Shown: positions 8,568 through 17,501, counted from the stretch's first letter. The stretch: 64,000 nucleotides of DNA from Bog-473 sp963745665 (GCA_963745665.1 CAVUYE010000003.1:496001-560000); one strand, 5' to 3'. Translations and numbers: made by a program. The notes: generated by a model not told the origin, from the letters alone.

Positions 8568-9235
8568 GAGTCCCGCAGCACGTAGCCCACCCCGCGCACC
8601 GTCTGGATGCAGCGGGGCTCGCCTCCTTCCTCCAGCTTGCGCCGCAGGTACCCGACGTAGACGGCGAGCGAGTTGGTTCCCGAATCGAAGTCGAAGCCCC
8701 ACACCCGGTTGAGCAGCACCTCGCGGGTCAGCACCTGCCGCGGGTGGCGCAGGAACATCTCGAGGAGGTCGAACTCAATCCGGGTGAGCGTGAAGGCCCG
8801 TGCACCACGCTGCCCTTCGCGCGTCGAGAGGTCGAGCGTCAGCTCGCCGACGCGCAACAGGCCGCCCTCGCCCTCGAAGCGGCGCCGCAGCAGGGCGCGC
8901 AGGCGGGCCAGGAGCTCGGCCAGCGCGTAGGGCTTGACCAGATAGTCGTCGGCGCCCGCATCGAGCCCCTGCACGCGGTCGTCCACGGCGTCGCGCGCCG
9001 TGAGCATGAGCACCGGGGTGTCGTCGCCCGCGCTGCGCATGCGCCGGCACACGGTCAGGCCGTCGAGGTCGGGCAGTCCGAGATCGAGGATCAGCGCATC
9101 GGGCGGGGCTTGCGCCAGGGCCTCGAGGGCCTCGCCGCCGGAGGGGACCGTGACCACGTCGTAGCCCTCGAGGCGCAGCGCACGGTCGATCGACCGGCGG
9201 ACCGCAGGGTCGTCGTCCACCACCAGGATGCGCAC
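8564..9235 (-). CDS. OmpR/PhoB-family response regulator, MprA/PrrA-like
   Basis: A 223-residue regulator. The receiver domain has acidic residues D-D-D near the start, phosphoacceptor Asp 51 in L-I-L-D-L-G-L-P-D and Lys 101 in V-K-P. The winged-helix domain has R-E-V-L-L-N-R-V-W-G and ends with V-R-G-V-G-Y. It is partner to the overlapping kinase downstream. GTG 9235 gives the typical R-I-L-V-V-D-D-D start; GTG 9241 is possible. A TAGGTT box eight bases upstream supports 9235 as a leaderless start. Confidence 0.92.
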   Translation of the reverse strand: MRILVVDDDPAVRRSIDRALRLEGYDVVTVPSGGEALEALAQAPPDALILDLGLPDLDGLTVCRRMRSAGDDTPVLMLTARDAVDDRVQGLDAGADDYLVKPYALAELLARLRALLRRRFEGEGGLLRVGELTLDLSTREGQRGARAFTLTRIEFDLLEMFLRHPRQVLTREVLLNRVWGFDFDSGTNSLAVYVGYLRRKLEEGGEPRCIQTVRGVGYVLRDS

Positions 9236-9313
9236 GACCACAGAACCTATCGCCGCACCTCGGCCGGGCACGTTGCAGCGGCCTGTCTAACCTTGAGGCG
9301 GCGCCCGCCACAT

Positions 9314-9386
9314 TCCGGGGTAGTTCAATCGGCAGAACGTCGGCCTTTGGAGCCGGATGTTGGAGGTTCGAGCCCTCCCCCCGGAG
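9314..9386 (+). tRNA. tRNA-Gln (anticodon TTG)
   Basis: A full cloverleaf can be drawn: acceptor TCCGGGG/CCCCGGA at 9314-9320 and 9379-9385, anticodon stem TCGGC/GCCGG with loop CTTTGGA (anticodon TTG), T arm GGAGG/CCTCC with loop TTCGAGC, discriminator G at 9386. The CCA end is not encoded. Reads CAA, and CAG by wobble. Confidence 0.93.
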
Positions 9387-9407
9387 CCCCTGCCCCGGAA
9401 CACCCTG

Positions 9408-9794
9408 TCAACGGCCGGTCGCCTTGTCCCGCTCCGCCAACTGGGCCAGGTAGTCGTTGTAGGCCGCCATTTCGACGTCCTCCTCCTTCTCCTGCGCCGT
9501 CTCCGGCACCGGCGTGGTGTCCCCGGAGGCCGCCGCGTCCGGCCCGCCGGGATCGGCTGCGGCGGTGTCGCCCGGCGGCCCGTCCGGAGCCGCCTCGTGG
9601 ACGAAGCGCCACCACATGTAGACGGCATAGGCCGCGAAGAGGGGCCACTCGAACACGTAGGCCCAACTGAGGCTGTTGCCGCTGAGGGCTCGGTCGATCT
9701 GCCAGAGGCAGAGCCCGAGGAAGGCCGGCACCACGATCAGGATGACGACGTGGAGCTTGATGGCACGGCCCGAGAGCCAGACCTTCTTGTCCAT
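9408..9794 (-). CDS. Small membrane protein, conserved in actinobacteria
   Basis: A 128-residue protein with two transmembrane segments (about residues 12-32 and 45-62) carrying aromatic-rich W-Q-I-D-R-A-L-S-G-N and Y-M-W-W-R-F motifs, followed by a Pro/Ala/acidic cytoplasmic tail ending N-D-Y-L-A-Q-L-A-E-R-D. The membrane part resembles an uncharacterised actinobacterial family. ATG at 9794. It lies 16 bases downstream of the hydrolase gene on the same strand, probably one operon. No function assigned. Confidence 0.75.
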   Translation of the reverse strand: MDKKVWLSGRAIKLHVVILIVVPAFLGLCLWQIDRALSGNSLSWAYVFEWPLFAAYAVYMWWRFVHEAAPDGPPGDTAAADPGGPDAAASGDTTPVPETAQEKEEDVEMAAYNDYLAQLAERDKATGR

Positions 9795-9810
9795 CAGGCC
9801 CCGTCGTCCA

Positions 9811-10725
9811 TCAGGCGTCTGCGAAGAGGAAGTCGGCGAGGATGGCGGCCAGCTCGAGCGGCCGGTCGCCCTGCACGCTGTGGCCGGCCCCCTCCACGCC
9901 GACGACCGTGGCGGTCGGCTGGCGCCGCAGGAGCTCGGCGACGTCGGCGTCGTCGACCACCGACCAGGCCAGGCCGCGCACCAGCAGCAGCGGCATGGTG
10001 AGGCCCGAGACGACGTCCCACAGGTCGCCGAAGTCGGGGTGGGTGGCCGGGCCGGAGGCATCGGTGCGGAAGCGGAGATAGCGCCAGACCCAGCTGCCGT
10101 CCTCGCGCTGGACGGCATTGTGCAGGATGCCCCGGCGCAGCGACGACTCGGACCGGCCGGGGTTGTGCTCGATGGTGCGCGCCAGCAAGTCGTCGAAGCT
10201 GTCGAAGCTGGCCGGCCCGTTGATGAAGTTGGTGATGGGCGCCGCCTTCTCGGGGTTGACGCCCGGTGTGACGTCGACGAGCACCAGCGCGCGCACGAGC
10301 TCGGGTGCAGAGGCGGCCAGCGCGAGGGAGGAGATGCCGCCGAGCGACATGCCGACCACGCCGCGGGCCCCGGGCGCGAGCGCGCGGATGACGATCGCCA
10401 GGTCGCGCCCGTTGCTGGCCGGCGAGATGGAGCCGTCGGGCCCGCCGTCGGAGTGGCCGTGCCCCGGCAGGTCGATGGCCAGCAGGGGCCGTCGCAGGGC
10501 CAGGGCCACCGTGTCCCAGGTGTGGGCGTTCTGCGCCCCGCCGTGCACCAGCACGACTTCGGGGGGCCCGCTGCCCCAGACCAGGCTCGAGACGGCCCGG
10601 CCGGGCGAGACCTCGACGTCGACGCGCCGCACCTCGGGGGGCCCGTCGTAGGGCAGGCCGTATTCGACTGCGTTCTCGTGGAACAGCCCGAACTCGTCGT
10701 AGGGCACCAATTCCGGCACGCCCAC
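9811..10725 (-). CDS. Alpha/beta-fold hydrolase
   Basis: A 304-residue alpha/beta hydrolase. The oxyanion region is L-V-H-G-G-A-Q-N, the nucleophile elbow is G-M-S-L-G-G (Ser), and the catalytic His lies in G-A-G-H-S-V near the C-terminus. Substrate unknown. GTG 10725 gives the shortest natural N-terminus; the open frame extends far upstream only as an antisense shadow of glmU and prs. It is divergent from glmU with 48 bases between them. Confidence 0.85.
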   Translation of the reverse strand: MGVPELVPYDEFGLFHENAVEYGLPYDGPPEVRRVDVEVSPGRAVSSLVWGSGPPEVVLVHGGAQNAHTWDTVALALRRPLLAIDLPGHGHSDGGPDGSISPASNGRDLAIVIRALAPGARGVVGMSLGGISSLALAASAPELVRALVLVDVTPGVNPEKAAPITNFINGPASFDSFDDLLARTIEHNPGRSESSLRRGILHNAVQREDGSWVWRYLRFRTDASGPATHPDFGDLWDVVSGLTMPLLLVRGLAWSVVDDADVAELLRRQPTATVVGVEGAGHSVQGDRPLELAAILADFLFADA

Positions 10726-10773
10726 GAGTGTCCCATACGCACGCCGGGCAGTTCTGCGGGCTATGAATGCGCG

Positions 10774-11877
10774 ATGCCTGAACGCCGTCTCTCCGCCGTC
10801 GTCCTGGCCGCCGGGGAGGGGACCCGGATGCGGTCCGAGCGCCCCAAGCCGCTGCACCTCCTGTGTGGGCGCCCCATGATCCTCCACGTGCTCGACGCCA
10901 TGGCCGAGGTCGACGTGCGCCGGGTCGTCGTCGTGGTGGGGCACCGGGGCGAGTGGGTCACCAAGACGCTGGTGCAACACGCGCCGCCCACCATGGAGAT
11001 CGAGTTCGTCGAGCAGCTGACCCGCACCGGCACCGGCGACGCGCTGGCCGTGGGGCTGACCGGGTTGCCCGACGATGATGACGACGAGACCGATGACGTG
11101 GTCGTCCTCCCCGGGGACACGCCGCTGCTGCGCCCGCAGACGCTGGCCGCGCTGGTACGGGCCCACCGGACGGAGGACGCCGGGGCCACCCTGCTGACCG
11201 CCGTGGTCGAGAACCCGCTCGGCTACGGCCGGGTCGTGCACGGCAAGGACGGGGACGTGACCCGGGTGGTGGAGGAGGCAGACGCCACCGAAGAGGAGAA
11301 GCTCATCGACGAGGTCAACACCTCCATCTACTGCTTCCGGCGCAGCATCTTGGCGCCGACACTGCGCCGGCTCAGCCCGGCCAATGCCCAGGGTGAGTAC
11401 TACCTGACCGATGCCATCGGCGTCCTCAGCAGCGCGGGGTACGCCGTGCGGTCCCTGGTCCTGCCCGACTCCATGGAGGCGGCGGGGGTCAACGACCGGG
11501 CCCAGCTGGCCGTGGCCGAGGCCGAGCTGCGCGATCGCATCAACGAGCGCTGGATGCGCCGGGGCGTCACCATGTGGGACCCCGAGCGCACCTACGTCGA
11601 CGCCGAGGTCCACCTGGAGGCCGACGTCTCCCTGCTGCCCGGGGTGATCCTGCGGGGCAACTGCGTCGTGGGCGCCGGGGCCGAGATCGGGCCTAACAGC
11701 GTGCTGACCGACACCACGGTCGGTGACGGCGCCGTGGTGGCGGCCTGCGTCTGCACCCTGGCCACCATCGGCGCCGGGGCGCGCATCGGGCCGTACAGCG
11801 TGCTGGCGCCCGGGGCCGAGGTGGCGCCCGGCACCGAGCTGGGGCCGCATTCGGTGGTGGCGGGGCCCGAGGGCTGA
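10774..11877 (+). CDS. glmU: GlmU-type UDP-GlcNAc pyrophosphorylase with shortened C-terminus
   Basis: The N-terminal uridylyltransferase is complete: V-L-A-A-G-E-G-T-R-M-R-S and K-P-L, then T-G-T-G-D-A and L-P-G-D-T-P-L-L. The C-terminal left-handed beta helix starts normally (R-G-V-T-M-W-D-P) but the protein ends at 367 residues, about 90-100 short of usual GlmU. The acetyltransferase active-site segment (with the N-Y-D-G motif) is missing, and I find no continuation in any frame downstream. It may only convert GlcNAc-1-P to UDP-GlcNAc. A D-D-D-D-D-E-T-D-D insertion precedes the metal-binding loop. Next gene prs is the usual neighbour. Confidence 0.85.
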   Translation: MPERRLSAVVLAAGEGTRMRSERPKPLHLLCGRPMILHVLDAMAEVDVRRVVVVVGHRGEWVTKTLVQHAPPTMEIEFVEQLTRTGTGDALAVGLTGLPDDDDDETDDVVVLPGDTPLLRPQTLAALVRAHRTEDAGATLLTAVVENPLGYGRVVHGKDGDVTRVVEEADATEEEKLIDEVNTSIYCFRRSILAPTLRRLSPANAQGEYYLTDAIGVLSSAGYAVRSLVLPDSMEAAGVNDRAQLAVAEAELRDRINERWMRRGVTMWDPERTYVDAEVHLEADVSLLPGVILRGNCVVGAGAEIGPNSVLTDTTVGDGAVVAACVCTLATIGAGARIGPYSVLAPGAEVAPGTELGPHSVVAGPEG

Positions 11878-11909
11878 GCGGGCCGGCGGCGCGGCACACT
11901 GCGGCGCAG

Positions 11910-11915
11910 TAGCGT
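11910..11915 (+). promoter_or_regulatory. Putative -10 box (TAGCGT) for leaderless prs
   Basis: TAGCGT fits TANNNT and ends seven bases before the prs GTG at 11923. There is no Shine-Dalgarno between them, so a leaderless prs message is plausible despite the glmU gene 45 bases upstream. Confidence 0.45.
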
Positions 11916-11922
11916 TGTCGGT

Positions 11923-12894
11923 GTGGAGTTGATCCCGCGGCGTCGCCTCGAGTTGATCTCCGGGCGGGCGCATCCCACCTTGGCCCGTGACATCGCCGGG
12001 CATCTCGGCGTCGAGCTGGGCGAGGCGAACCTGCGCGAGTTCGCCAACGGGGAGATCTACTGCAAGTACGGCATCTCCATCCGCGGCTGCGACGTCTTCA
12101 TCGTGCAGACCCACGCCAGCCCGGTCAACGACTCGCTGATGGAGCATCTGATCATGATCGACGCGGCCAAGCGGGCGTCGGCCAAGCGCATCACCGCGGT
12201 CTGTCCCTACTACGGCTACTCGCGCCAGGACCGGAAGTCGACCGGGCGCGAGCCGATCACGGCCAAGCTGGTGGCCGACATGCTCTCGGCGGCGGGTGCC
12301 GACCGGGTGATCAGCGTGGACCTGCACTCGGGGCAGATCCAAGGCTTCTTCGACACGCCCTTCGACCACCTGGTGGCGGCGCCGGTGCTCGAGTCGTACA
12401 TGCGCGAGAACCTCGAAGGCGACGTCGTCGTGGTGGCGCCGGACGCCGGACGGGTGAAGGTGGCCGAGCGCTACAGCCAGCATCTCGGCTTCGACCTGGC
12501 CCTGATCCACAAGACGCGGCCGCGCGGCACCTACAACGAGGTCAAGGCCCGCCACGTCGTCGGTGACGTCGAGGGCCGCCACTGCGTCCTGATCGACGAC
12601 ATGATCGACACCGCCGGGACCATTTGCGCCGCCGCCGAGCTGCTGTCCGAAGCCGGCGCCTCGGAGATCTCGGTCATGGCCACGCACGCCATCCTGTCCG
12701 ACCCCGCCGTGGACCGGCTCAAGGCGGCGCCCATCTCCCGGGTGGTGGTGACCGACACCCTGCCGGTGGCCGACGACCGGATCTTCGACAAGCTCGAGGT
12801 CCTGTCCGTGGCCAAGATCATCGCCGACGCCATCGACGCCGTCTTCGAGGACACCTCGGTCTCCGAGCTCTTCGGCGGGGACAACCTGGTCTAG
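11923..12894 (+). CDS. prs: Ribose-phosphate pyrophosphokinase
   Basis: Prs makes PRPP from ribose-5-phosphate and ATP for nucleotide, His and Trp synthesis. The 323-residue sequence has F-A-N-G-E-I near the start, the R-Q-D-R-K loop, catalytic S-V-D-L-H-S-G-Q-I-Q-G-F-F, the P-D-A-G region and the PRPP loop L-I-D-D-M-I-D-T-A-G-T. Full length. Follows glmU, a conserved pairing that links sugar-nucleotide and PRPP supply. Confidence 0.96.
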   Translation: MELIPRRRLELISGRAHPTLARDIAGHLGVELGEANLREFANGEIYCKYGISIRGCDVFIVQTHASPVNDSLMEHLIMIDAAKRASAKRITAVCPYYGYSRQDRKSTGREPITAKLVADMLSAAGADRVISVDLHSGQIQGFFDTPFDHLVAAPVLESYMRENLEGDVVVVAPDAGRVKVAERYSQHLGFDLALIHKTRPRGTYNEVKARHVVGDVEGRHCVLIDDMIDTAGTICAAAELLSEAGASEISVMATHAILSDPAVDRLKAAPISRVVVTDTLPVADDRIFDKLEVLSVAKIIADAIDAVFEDTSVSELFGGDNLV

Positions 12895-12927
12895 GTCCCG
12901 TTCCTCGGGTGCAGGAACCGAAGATGG

Positions 12928-14580
12928 ATGGCTCCCACGCCACCTAAGCACATGCGATCGCGGTGGCTTGCCGTGACGGACGCTGTGCTGGCGGACCTGC
13001 GCAAGGTCTTCGCCGCGGCGTTTGTCCCGATCTTCCTTCTCATTGCGGGGTGGAGTCTGGCCACCCCACTCTTTGCGGCTCCGGATGAGCCGAGCCAGAT
13101 TGTGCACACGGTCGCTCTCGATCGCGGCGAGCTGATCGGAAAGGCCTACCAGGGGCCCGGGAGCGCCTACACGGAGGTCACCGTTCCCGCACTGTTCGCC
13201 GACGGCAATCACTTCCCGTGCTACGCGTTCAAACCGAAGGTGCCCGCTTCGTGTGCCCGACCGCTCACGTCGAGCACGCAACCCGTTTTGACGACGACCT
13301 ACGTTGGTCGCTATCCGCCGCTCTACTACGCGTTGACGGGCCTGCCGTCACTCCTGACGGTGTCGACCACCGGCATCTATCTCATGCGGCTGGTCAGCTC
13401 CCTGATCGGTGCCACCCTGCTGGCGCTCGCCGTTATGACCGTCGTGGCCTGGTCGAGACGGTCGTTCATGCTCGTCGGAGTGTTGTTGGCGGCGACACCC
13501 ATGACATTGTTCCTCAGCGGCGTCGTCAACCCGAGCGGCATGGAGATCTGCGCCGCGATCTGCATGTGGACATCGGGTCTCGTCCTGGTGGTCGAGCGAG
13601 CGGAGCATCCTCCCGGAGGGCTCGTCGCGGTCTTCGTCGTGGCGACAACGGTGTTGGTGTTGAGTCGTGGCTTGTCGGTGTTGTGGGCCGCCATGATCCT
13701 CGCCCTCCTTGCGGTCCTCGGCCGCGGCGGGACCTTCGCGCTGCTCCGAAACCGGTCGATGCGACTCCCCCTTGTGGTCATCGCAGTCGCCTCGGTCGCC
13801 GTCATTGCATGGATCGTTGCCGCGCACTCGAACGACCTGGTCTCGATCGGCTACCAGTTCCCGAAGAACGAAGCCGATTCGGGCATCTTCTTGAGGATCC
13901 TCGGGCATACCGGTCCATGGATCCAGCAAATGGTCGGAGTGTTCGGGTGGCTCGATACCGGGTCGCCATGGGTCACCTGTGCGATCTGGTATGTCGCAAT
14001 CGGATTCGTCGTCATCCTGGCCCTCGGCGTTGCGGACGCCCGATGGATCCTCACCATGCTGGTCTTGATCGCCGTGGTGCTGCTGGTCCCCGTGGCGATC
14101 GTCTACGCCCAGGTGCATCGTCTCGGGGTTGACTGGCAGGGCCGCTACATCATGCCGATGGCGGTCGGGGTTCCTCTTCTCGCAACGGCGCTCATCGACG
14201 GGACCGGCATCATGCGGCGGGTCCGGTCAAGAGTGTCAACGCTCCTCTGTGCCGGTGTCGGCGTGGCCGGCTTTGCCGCCTTTTTCTGGGCACTCCGGCG
14301 CTATGCCGGCGGCATCGCCGGTCCGTTCGATCCCGACCACGGGACGTGGAGAGCGCCCTTCGGGAACGGCGTCATGCTGGCGTGGTACCTCGTGGGAACC
14401 GTTGCGCTCGTGGGAGGGGTGGCGTTGGCCACCTGGCGCCTCGGCTCGAGAGGCGGAACGCAAGAACCTCAGGAGACGCTGGGTGTCCGGTCCTTCTCGA
14501 CGGCGACCGACTCCTCGAATACCGACTCCTCGGCGACCGACTCCTCGGCGACCGAGAGCGTGCCGTTGACCTGGAGGTAG
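12928..14580 (+). CDS. DUF2142 family polytopic membrane protein
   Basis: A 550-residue protein with about a dozen transmembrane segments. The motif A-P-D-E-P-S-Q-I-V-H-T in the first external loop is characteristic of DUF2142, a family resembling GT-C glycosyltransferases and found in surface-polysaccharide loci. Y-P-P-L-Y-Y also fits. The last 20 or so residues are a Ser/Thr/Asp-rich tail made of A-T-D-S-S repeats; this tail overlaps the convergent GT2 gene by 112 bases. Likely transfers a sugar from a lipid carrier outside the membrane, but this is inference from family and context. Confidence 0.82.
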   Translation: MAPTPPKHMRSRWLAVTDAVLADLRKVFAAAFVPIFLLIAGWSLATPLFAAPDEPSQIVHTVALDRGELIGKAYQGPGSAYTEVTVPALFADGNHFPCYAFKPKVPASCARPLTSSTQPVLTTTYVGRYPPLYYALTGLPSLLTVSTTGIYLMRLVSSLIGATLLALAVMTVVAWSRRSFMLVGVLLAATPMTLFLSGVVNPSGMEICAAICMWTSGLVLVVERAEHPPGGLVAVFVVATTVLVLSRGLSVLWAAMILALLAVLGRGGTFALLRNRSMRLPLVVIAVASVAVIAWIVAAHSNDLVSIGYQFPKNEADSGIFLRILGHTGPWIQQMVGVFGWLDTGSPWVTCAIWYVAIGFVVILALGVADARWILTMLVLIAVVLLVPVAIVYAQVHRLGVDWQGRYIMPMAVGVPLLATALIDGTGIMRRVRSRVSTLLCAGVGVAGFAAFFWALRRYAGGIAGPFDPDHGTWRAPFGNGVMLAWYLVGTVALVGGVALATWRLGSRGGTQEPQETLGVRSFSTATDSSNTDSSATDSSATESVPLTWR

Positions 14581-15305
14581 GGGTAGCGACGGAGGCCGGT
14601 CTTGTTCGACCGGTACTCCAGGGACGTCTTGAGCACCCCCAGGCCGTAGCGCATGCTTCTGCGAAAATTGATGGAGGAAGCATCTGCGTGATAGCTGGTC
14701 GGACAGGAGAGCTCTCCGATGCGCGCACCGGCCGCCAGCGCCTGCACGATGATCTGATTGTCAAAGATGAAGTCGTCGGAGTTGCACTCCAAGTTGAGGG
14801 CGGTGAGCACCTCCTTGCTGAAGGCGCGCAGGCCCGTGTGATACTCCGACAGCTTGTACTGCACCAGGATGTTCTCGAACATCGTCAGCGCCCGGTTGGC
14901 GACGTACTTGTAGCGGGGCATCCCGTTCCTCACCGCACTTTGCGAGAGGATCCGTGACCCGAGGGCGACGTCATATTCGCCGTACGCGATCAGCCCGGCC
15001 AGTGGCACCACGAGACGAGGCGAGTACTGGTAATCGGGGTGGAGCATGACGACAACGTCAGCGCCACGTCCGAGAGCCGCCGCGTAGCAGGTCTTCTGAT
15101 TCCCGCCGTACCCTCGATTGCGATCATGCACAATGGGCTCGAGTCCGAGGGCCTTGGCGACCGTGACGGTCTCGTCGGTGCTCGCGTCGTCCACAATGAG
15201 GACGTCGTCGACGACGGTCCGATCGATCTCTTCGATGGTTCGGCCGAGGGTGACTGCGGCGTTATAGGCCGGCAGGACGACGGCGATCCGCTTGCCGTTC
15301 AACAT
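14469..15305 (-). CDS. Family 2 glycosyltransferase, DPM1-like
   Basis: A 278-residue GT2 enzyme with V-V-L-P-A-Y-N-A at the N-terminus, L-I-V-D-D-A-S-T-D-E-T, N-R-G-Y-G-G-N-Q and M-L-H-P-D-Y-Q-Y (the DxD position reads H-P-D). This set is typical of dolichyl/polyprenyl-phosphate sugar synthases that charge a lipid carrier. No transmembrane segment is visible. The C-terminus carries repeated V-A-E-E-S units produced by the same DNA repeat as the tail of the opposite gene. It may supply the lipid-linked sugar used by the neighbouring membrane proteins. Confidence 0.88.
   Translation of the reverse strand: MLNGKRIAVVLPAYNAAVTLGRTIEEIDRTVVDDVLIVDDASTDETVTVAKALGLEPIVHDRNRGYGGNQKTCYAAALGRGADVVVMLHPDYQYSPRLVVPLAGLIAYGEYDVALGSRILSQSAVRNGMPRYKYVANRALTMFENILVQYKLSEYHTGLRAFSKEVLTALNLECNSDDFIFDNQIIVQALAAGARIGELSCPTSYHADASSINFRRSMRYGLGVLKTSLEYRSNKTGLRRYPYLQVNGTLSVAEESVAEESVFEESVAVEKDRTPSVS
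14503..14555 (+). repeat. 15-bp tandem repeat in a convergent gene overlap
   Basis: Units of GCGACCGACTCCTCG occur at 14503-14517 and 14533-14547, with a variant at 14518-14532 and a partial unit after 14548. As the unit is five codons long, it encodes A-T-D-S-S repeats in the DUF2142 gene and V-A-E-E-S repeats in the opposite GT2 gene. Copy-number change would lengthen both tails without breaking either frame. Confidence 0.85.
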
Positions 15306-15329
15306 GGAAGAGCCCGAGCCGAGGCGTCA

Positions 15330-17354
15330 TCACCCGGCATTGCGCTCGTAGAGGACCAGCCGGTCCTGCGGGAATCTCCAGACCTCGTGATAGTTGGAAG
15401 GGACCTGGGGGTCGCTGATGCTCGGATCCTCATAGTGGAGAATGTAGCGATAAGACAGGGCGAGGGCAGATTCGATGGATTTGGCGTCTGTGGGCCCGAA
15501 GGTCCCCGTGAAAAAAAGCCCGTCGATGGTGATCTCACGACCGGAAAGGAAGCTCGCGGCGGCCACGAGATCCTGCGTCTTCGTCACCGTCGAGTACCCG
15601 TTGGAGCCGTCTGAGGCGTACATGAGGACGGTGGCCCCCTGGGGCACGACGGAAGAGATCTGCGCGAGCTTCAGGTTCGTCGGCGACAGCATTCCCGGCT
15701 GATGGATGAAGAAGGCTTCGTCCGTCGCCGTTGCACCGAGTTGAAAGAGGAGTATGAGGCCGACCGCGCACGACAGTCCCAGCGTCCCGAGTGTCAGGAA
15801 CCTCGTGCGGCCCGAAGCGGCGTGTCGTGCCGGTGGGCGGACCTTGGCGCGCGACCAGAGCTGGTCGATTCCGTAGGTTGCCAGAACGCACGCGATCGGT
15901 AGCAGGTACATGACCGAGAGCACGGAGCCGAAACCGCCACGATTGTCGATGAACACACCCACGCCGTAGAGCAGGGGAACGATCAGGCAGGCGGCGGGCA
16001 GCAGCCTCCGCAGAGTCACCAGGCGCACCGCCCCGAAGACAGCCAGAGCGATGGCGGCCAGCGCGATGACAATGGCCAGATCGCTCAAGACCGAGGTCCA
16101 GAAGAGCGGCTTCACTGCGGCGAAGGGTGCGATGCCGGCCATCCGGTACGCGTACTGGACCGGCGCGAGGCCGGCCAGGTACTCAAACGGGTACTGGATG
16201 AAGAAGAGAGATCGCCCGTATCCCGTCTGCAGCACCCAGGCATGCAGTCCGCCGTCGAAGAGCAGCCATCGGATGTTCTGGATCCCGAAGACGATGCCGC
16301 TCGCGGCGAAGGCACCCACGACCCGCCAGGGGACCGAGGAACGGTCGCGGACAGCCGGGGCCAGCACGACGATGGCACCCCCGGCGACTGCGGCCACCGT
16401 GATCAGAAAGGCCGGCATGTACACGCCCGCCAACACTGCGGTGACGGCCCCGGCGAGGATTGCCGTGCCCACGCTGCGTTTCGTGAAGGCGAGGATGAAC
16501 AGGAGGATGGCCGCCAGCATCAACGCCGTACCCCGCGCCGCCTGGGCCAACCCGAACCCGGAGAGAAAGAAGCGGGACTGGTTGGTCCCGACCAGGAGAA
16601 GGCCGAGTACGGCGATGATCCGAGAAGTCCCCAACGCCGAGCGCAGCAAGAGGTAGACCACGCAGGAACCGAGCGAGAGGCAGACCGCCGTGAGCACGTC
16701 GACGAGCTGGTATGCGTGCAACCCGAAGATCGTGAGGAGCCCTCCGTCGACCGTTCCCGCGCTACCGGGGTAGACGTTCGTCGGCAACAGCCACAGGAGG
16801 GGTGAGACATACGCGGTGGCGTGGGGGGCCGCGTAGGCATGGCCCTGCATGTAGGCGGCCGTGGGAGCCCACGTAAACAGATCGTCGCCGCTGAAGTTGG
16901 CCAGCGTCAGGGTCCCGATGTGGAGGACCGGGAGTTGGAGGACCAGGGCGACCACGAGGCCGAAGGCCAGCAGGATGGCGATGTCCACGCGGGCGGCCGA
17001 GACCTTCGCGATCGTCGAGCGCCATCTGAGGCCGACGACGACGAGGGAGAAGCAACCGAATACCGCGCAGGTGGTGACGATCACCGGGCCGCTGGCGAAA
17101 TGCGGCGAGAGCCACTGCGAGGCCAAGTACAAGATCGCCAGACCGACGAACGGTGCGAGGAGCAACTCGGTGCCGCCACAGTCCGGGGCCAGCAGGACGA
17201 CGGCTCCGAGACCCACGATGGTCAACAGCGCGGTGATGCCGACCACCAGCAGGAGGACCTCGAGAACAATCAATGGGGGCGGCCTCCCTACCCTCGGTCG
17301 ATCCGGACACGGCGTGGCGGGCGACGCGTGCCCAGAAGACTGGGACCGCAGCAT
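15330..17354 (-). CDS. Large polytopic membrane protein of the glycan island
   Basis: A 674-residue protein with roughly 14 hydrophobic segments, an N-D-L-F-T-W-A-P type acidic motif (S-G-D-D-L-F-T-W) in an early external loop, and a C-terminal soluble part of about 140 residues ending Y-R-Y-I-L-H-Y-E-D and L-V-L-Y-E-R. The architecture recalls GT-C glycosyltransferases, but I recognise no named family. The start is uncertain: ATG 17354 leaves 25 polar residues before TM1. It lies 24 bases upstream of the GT2 gene on the same strand, so they are probably cotranscribed. Confidence 0.72.
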   Translation of the reverse strand: MLRSQSSGHASPATPCPDRPRVGRPPPLIVLEVLLLVVGITALLTIVGLGAVVLLAPDCGGTELLLAPFVGLAILYLASQWLSPHFASGPVIVTTCAVFGCFSLVVVGLRWRSTIAKVSAARVDIAILLAFGLVVALVLQLPVLHIGTLTLANFSGDDLFTWAPTAAYMQGHAYAAPHATAYVSPLLWLLPTNVYPGSAGTVDGGLLTIFGLHAYQLVDVLTAVCLSLGSCVVYLLLRSALGTSRIIAVLGLLLVGTNQSRFFLSGFGLAQAARGTALMLAAILLFILAFTKRSVGTAILAGAVTAVLAGVYMPAFLITVAAVAGGAIVVLAPAVRDRSSVPWRVVGAFAASGIVFGIQNIRWLLFDGGLHAWVLQTGYGRSLFFIQYPFEYLAGLAPVQYAYRMAGIAPFAAVKPLFWTSVLSDLAIVIALAAIALAVFGAVRLVTLRRLLPAACLIVPLLYGVGVFIDNRGGFGSVLSVMYLLPIACVLATYGIDQLWSRAKVRPPARHAASGRTRFLTLGTLGLSCAVGLILLFQLGATATDEAFFIHQPGMLSPTNLKLAQISSVVPQGATVLMYASDGSNGYSTVTKTQDLVAAASFLSGREITIDGLFFTGTFGPTDAKSIESALALSYRYILHYEDPSISDPQVPSNYHEVWRFPQDRLVLYERNAG

Positions 17355-17501
17355 AAGGCAGGGCCGCCGACGGTTCGGAGCAGTCCGGGGCCCGGATTCC
17401 CGGCCCCGAGGGAGCGCCGGGATGTCTCGTGGCCGGACAGGGACGCTGCCCTCGCGTCCCGCCCCTTCGGGTCACGAGAAGCGGCGAACCCAAGGGATAT
17501 A

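Noticed and set aside
7098..8585. 495-codon plus-strand frame over the histidine kinase
   Set aside because: Composition typical of antisense shadow; the kinase on the other strand has all catalytic motifs.
10726..13281. Upstream extension of the hydrolase open frame to over 1100 codons on the minus strand
   Set aside because: Only the last 304 codons match a hydrolase; the rest is antisense to glmU, prs and the DUF2142 gene.
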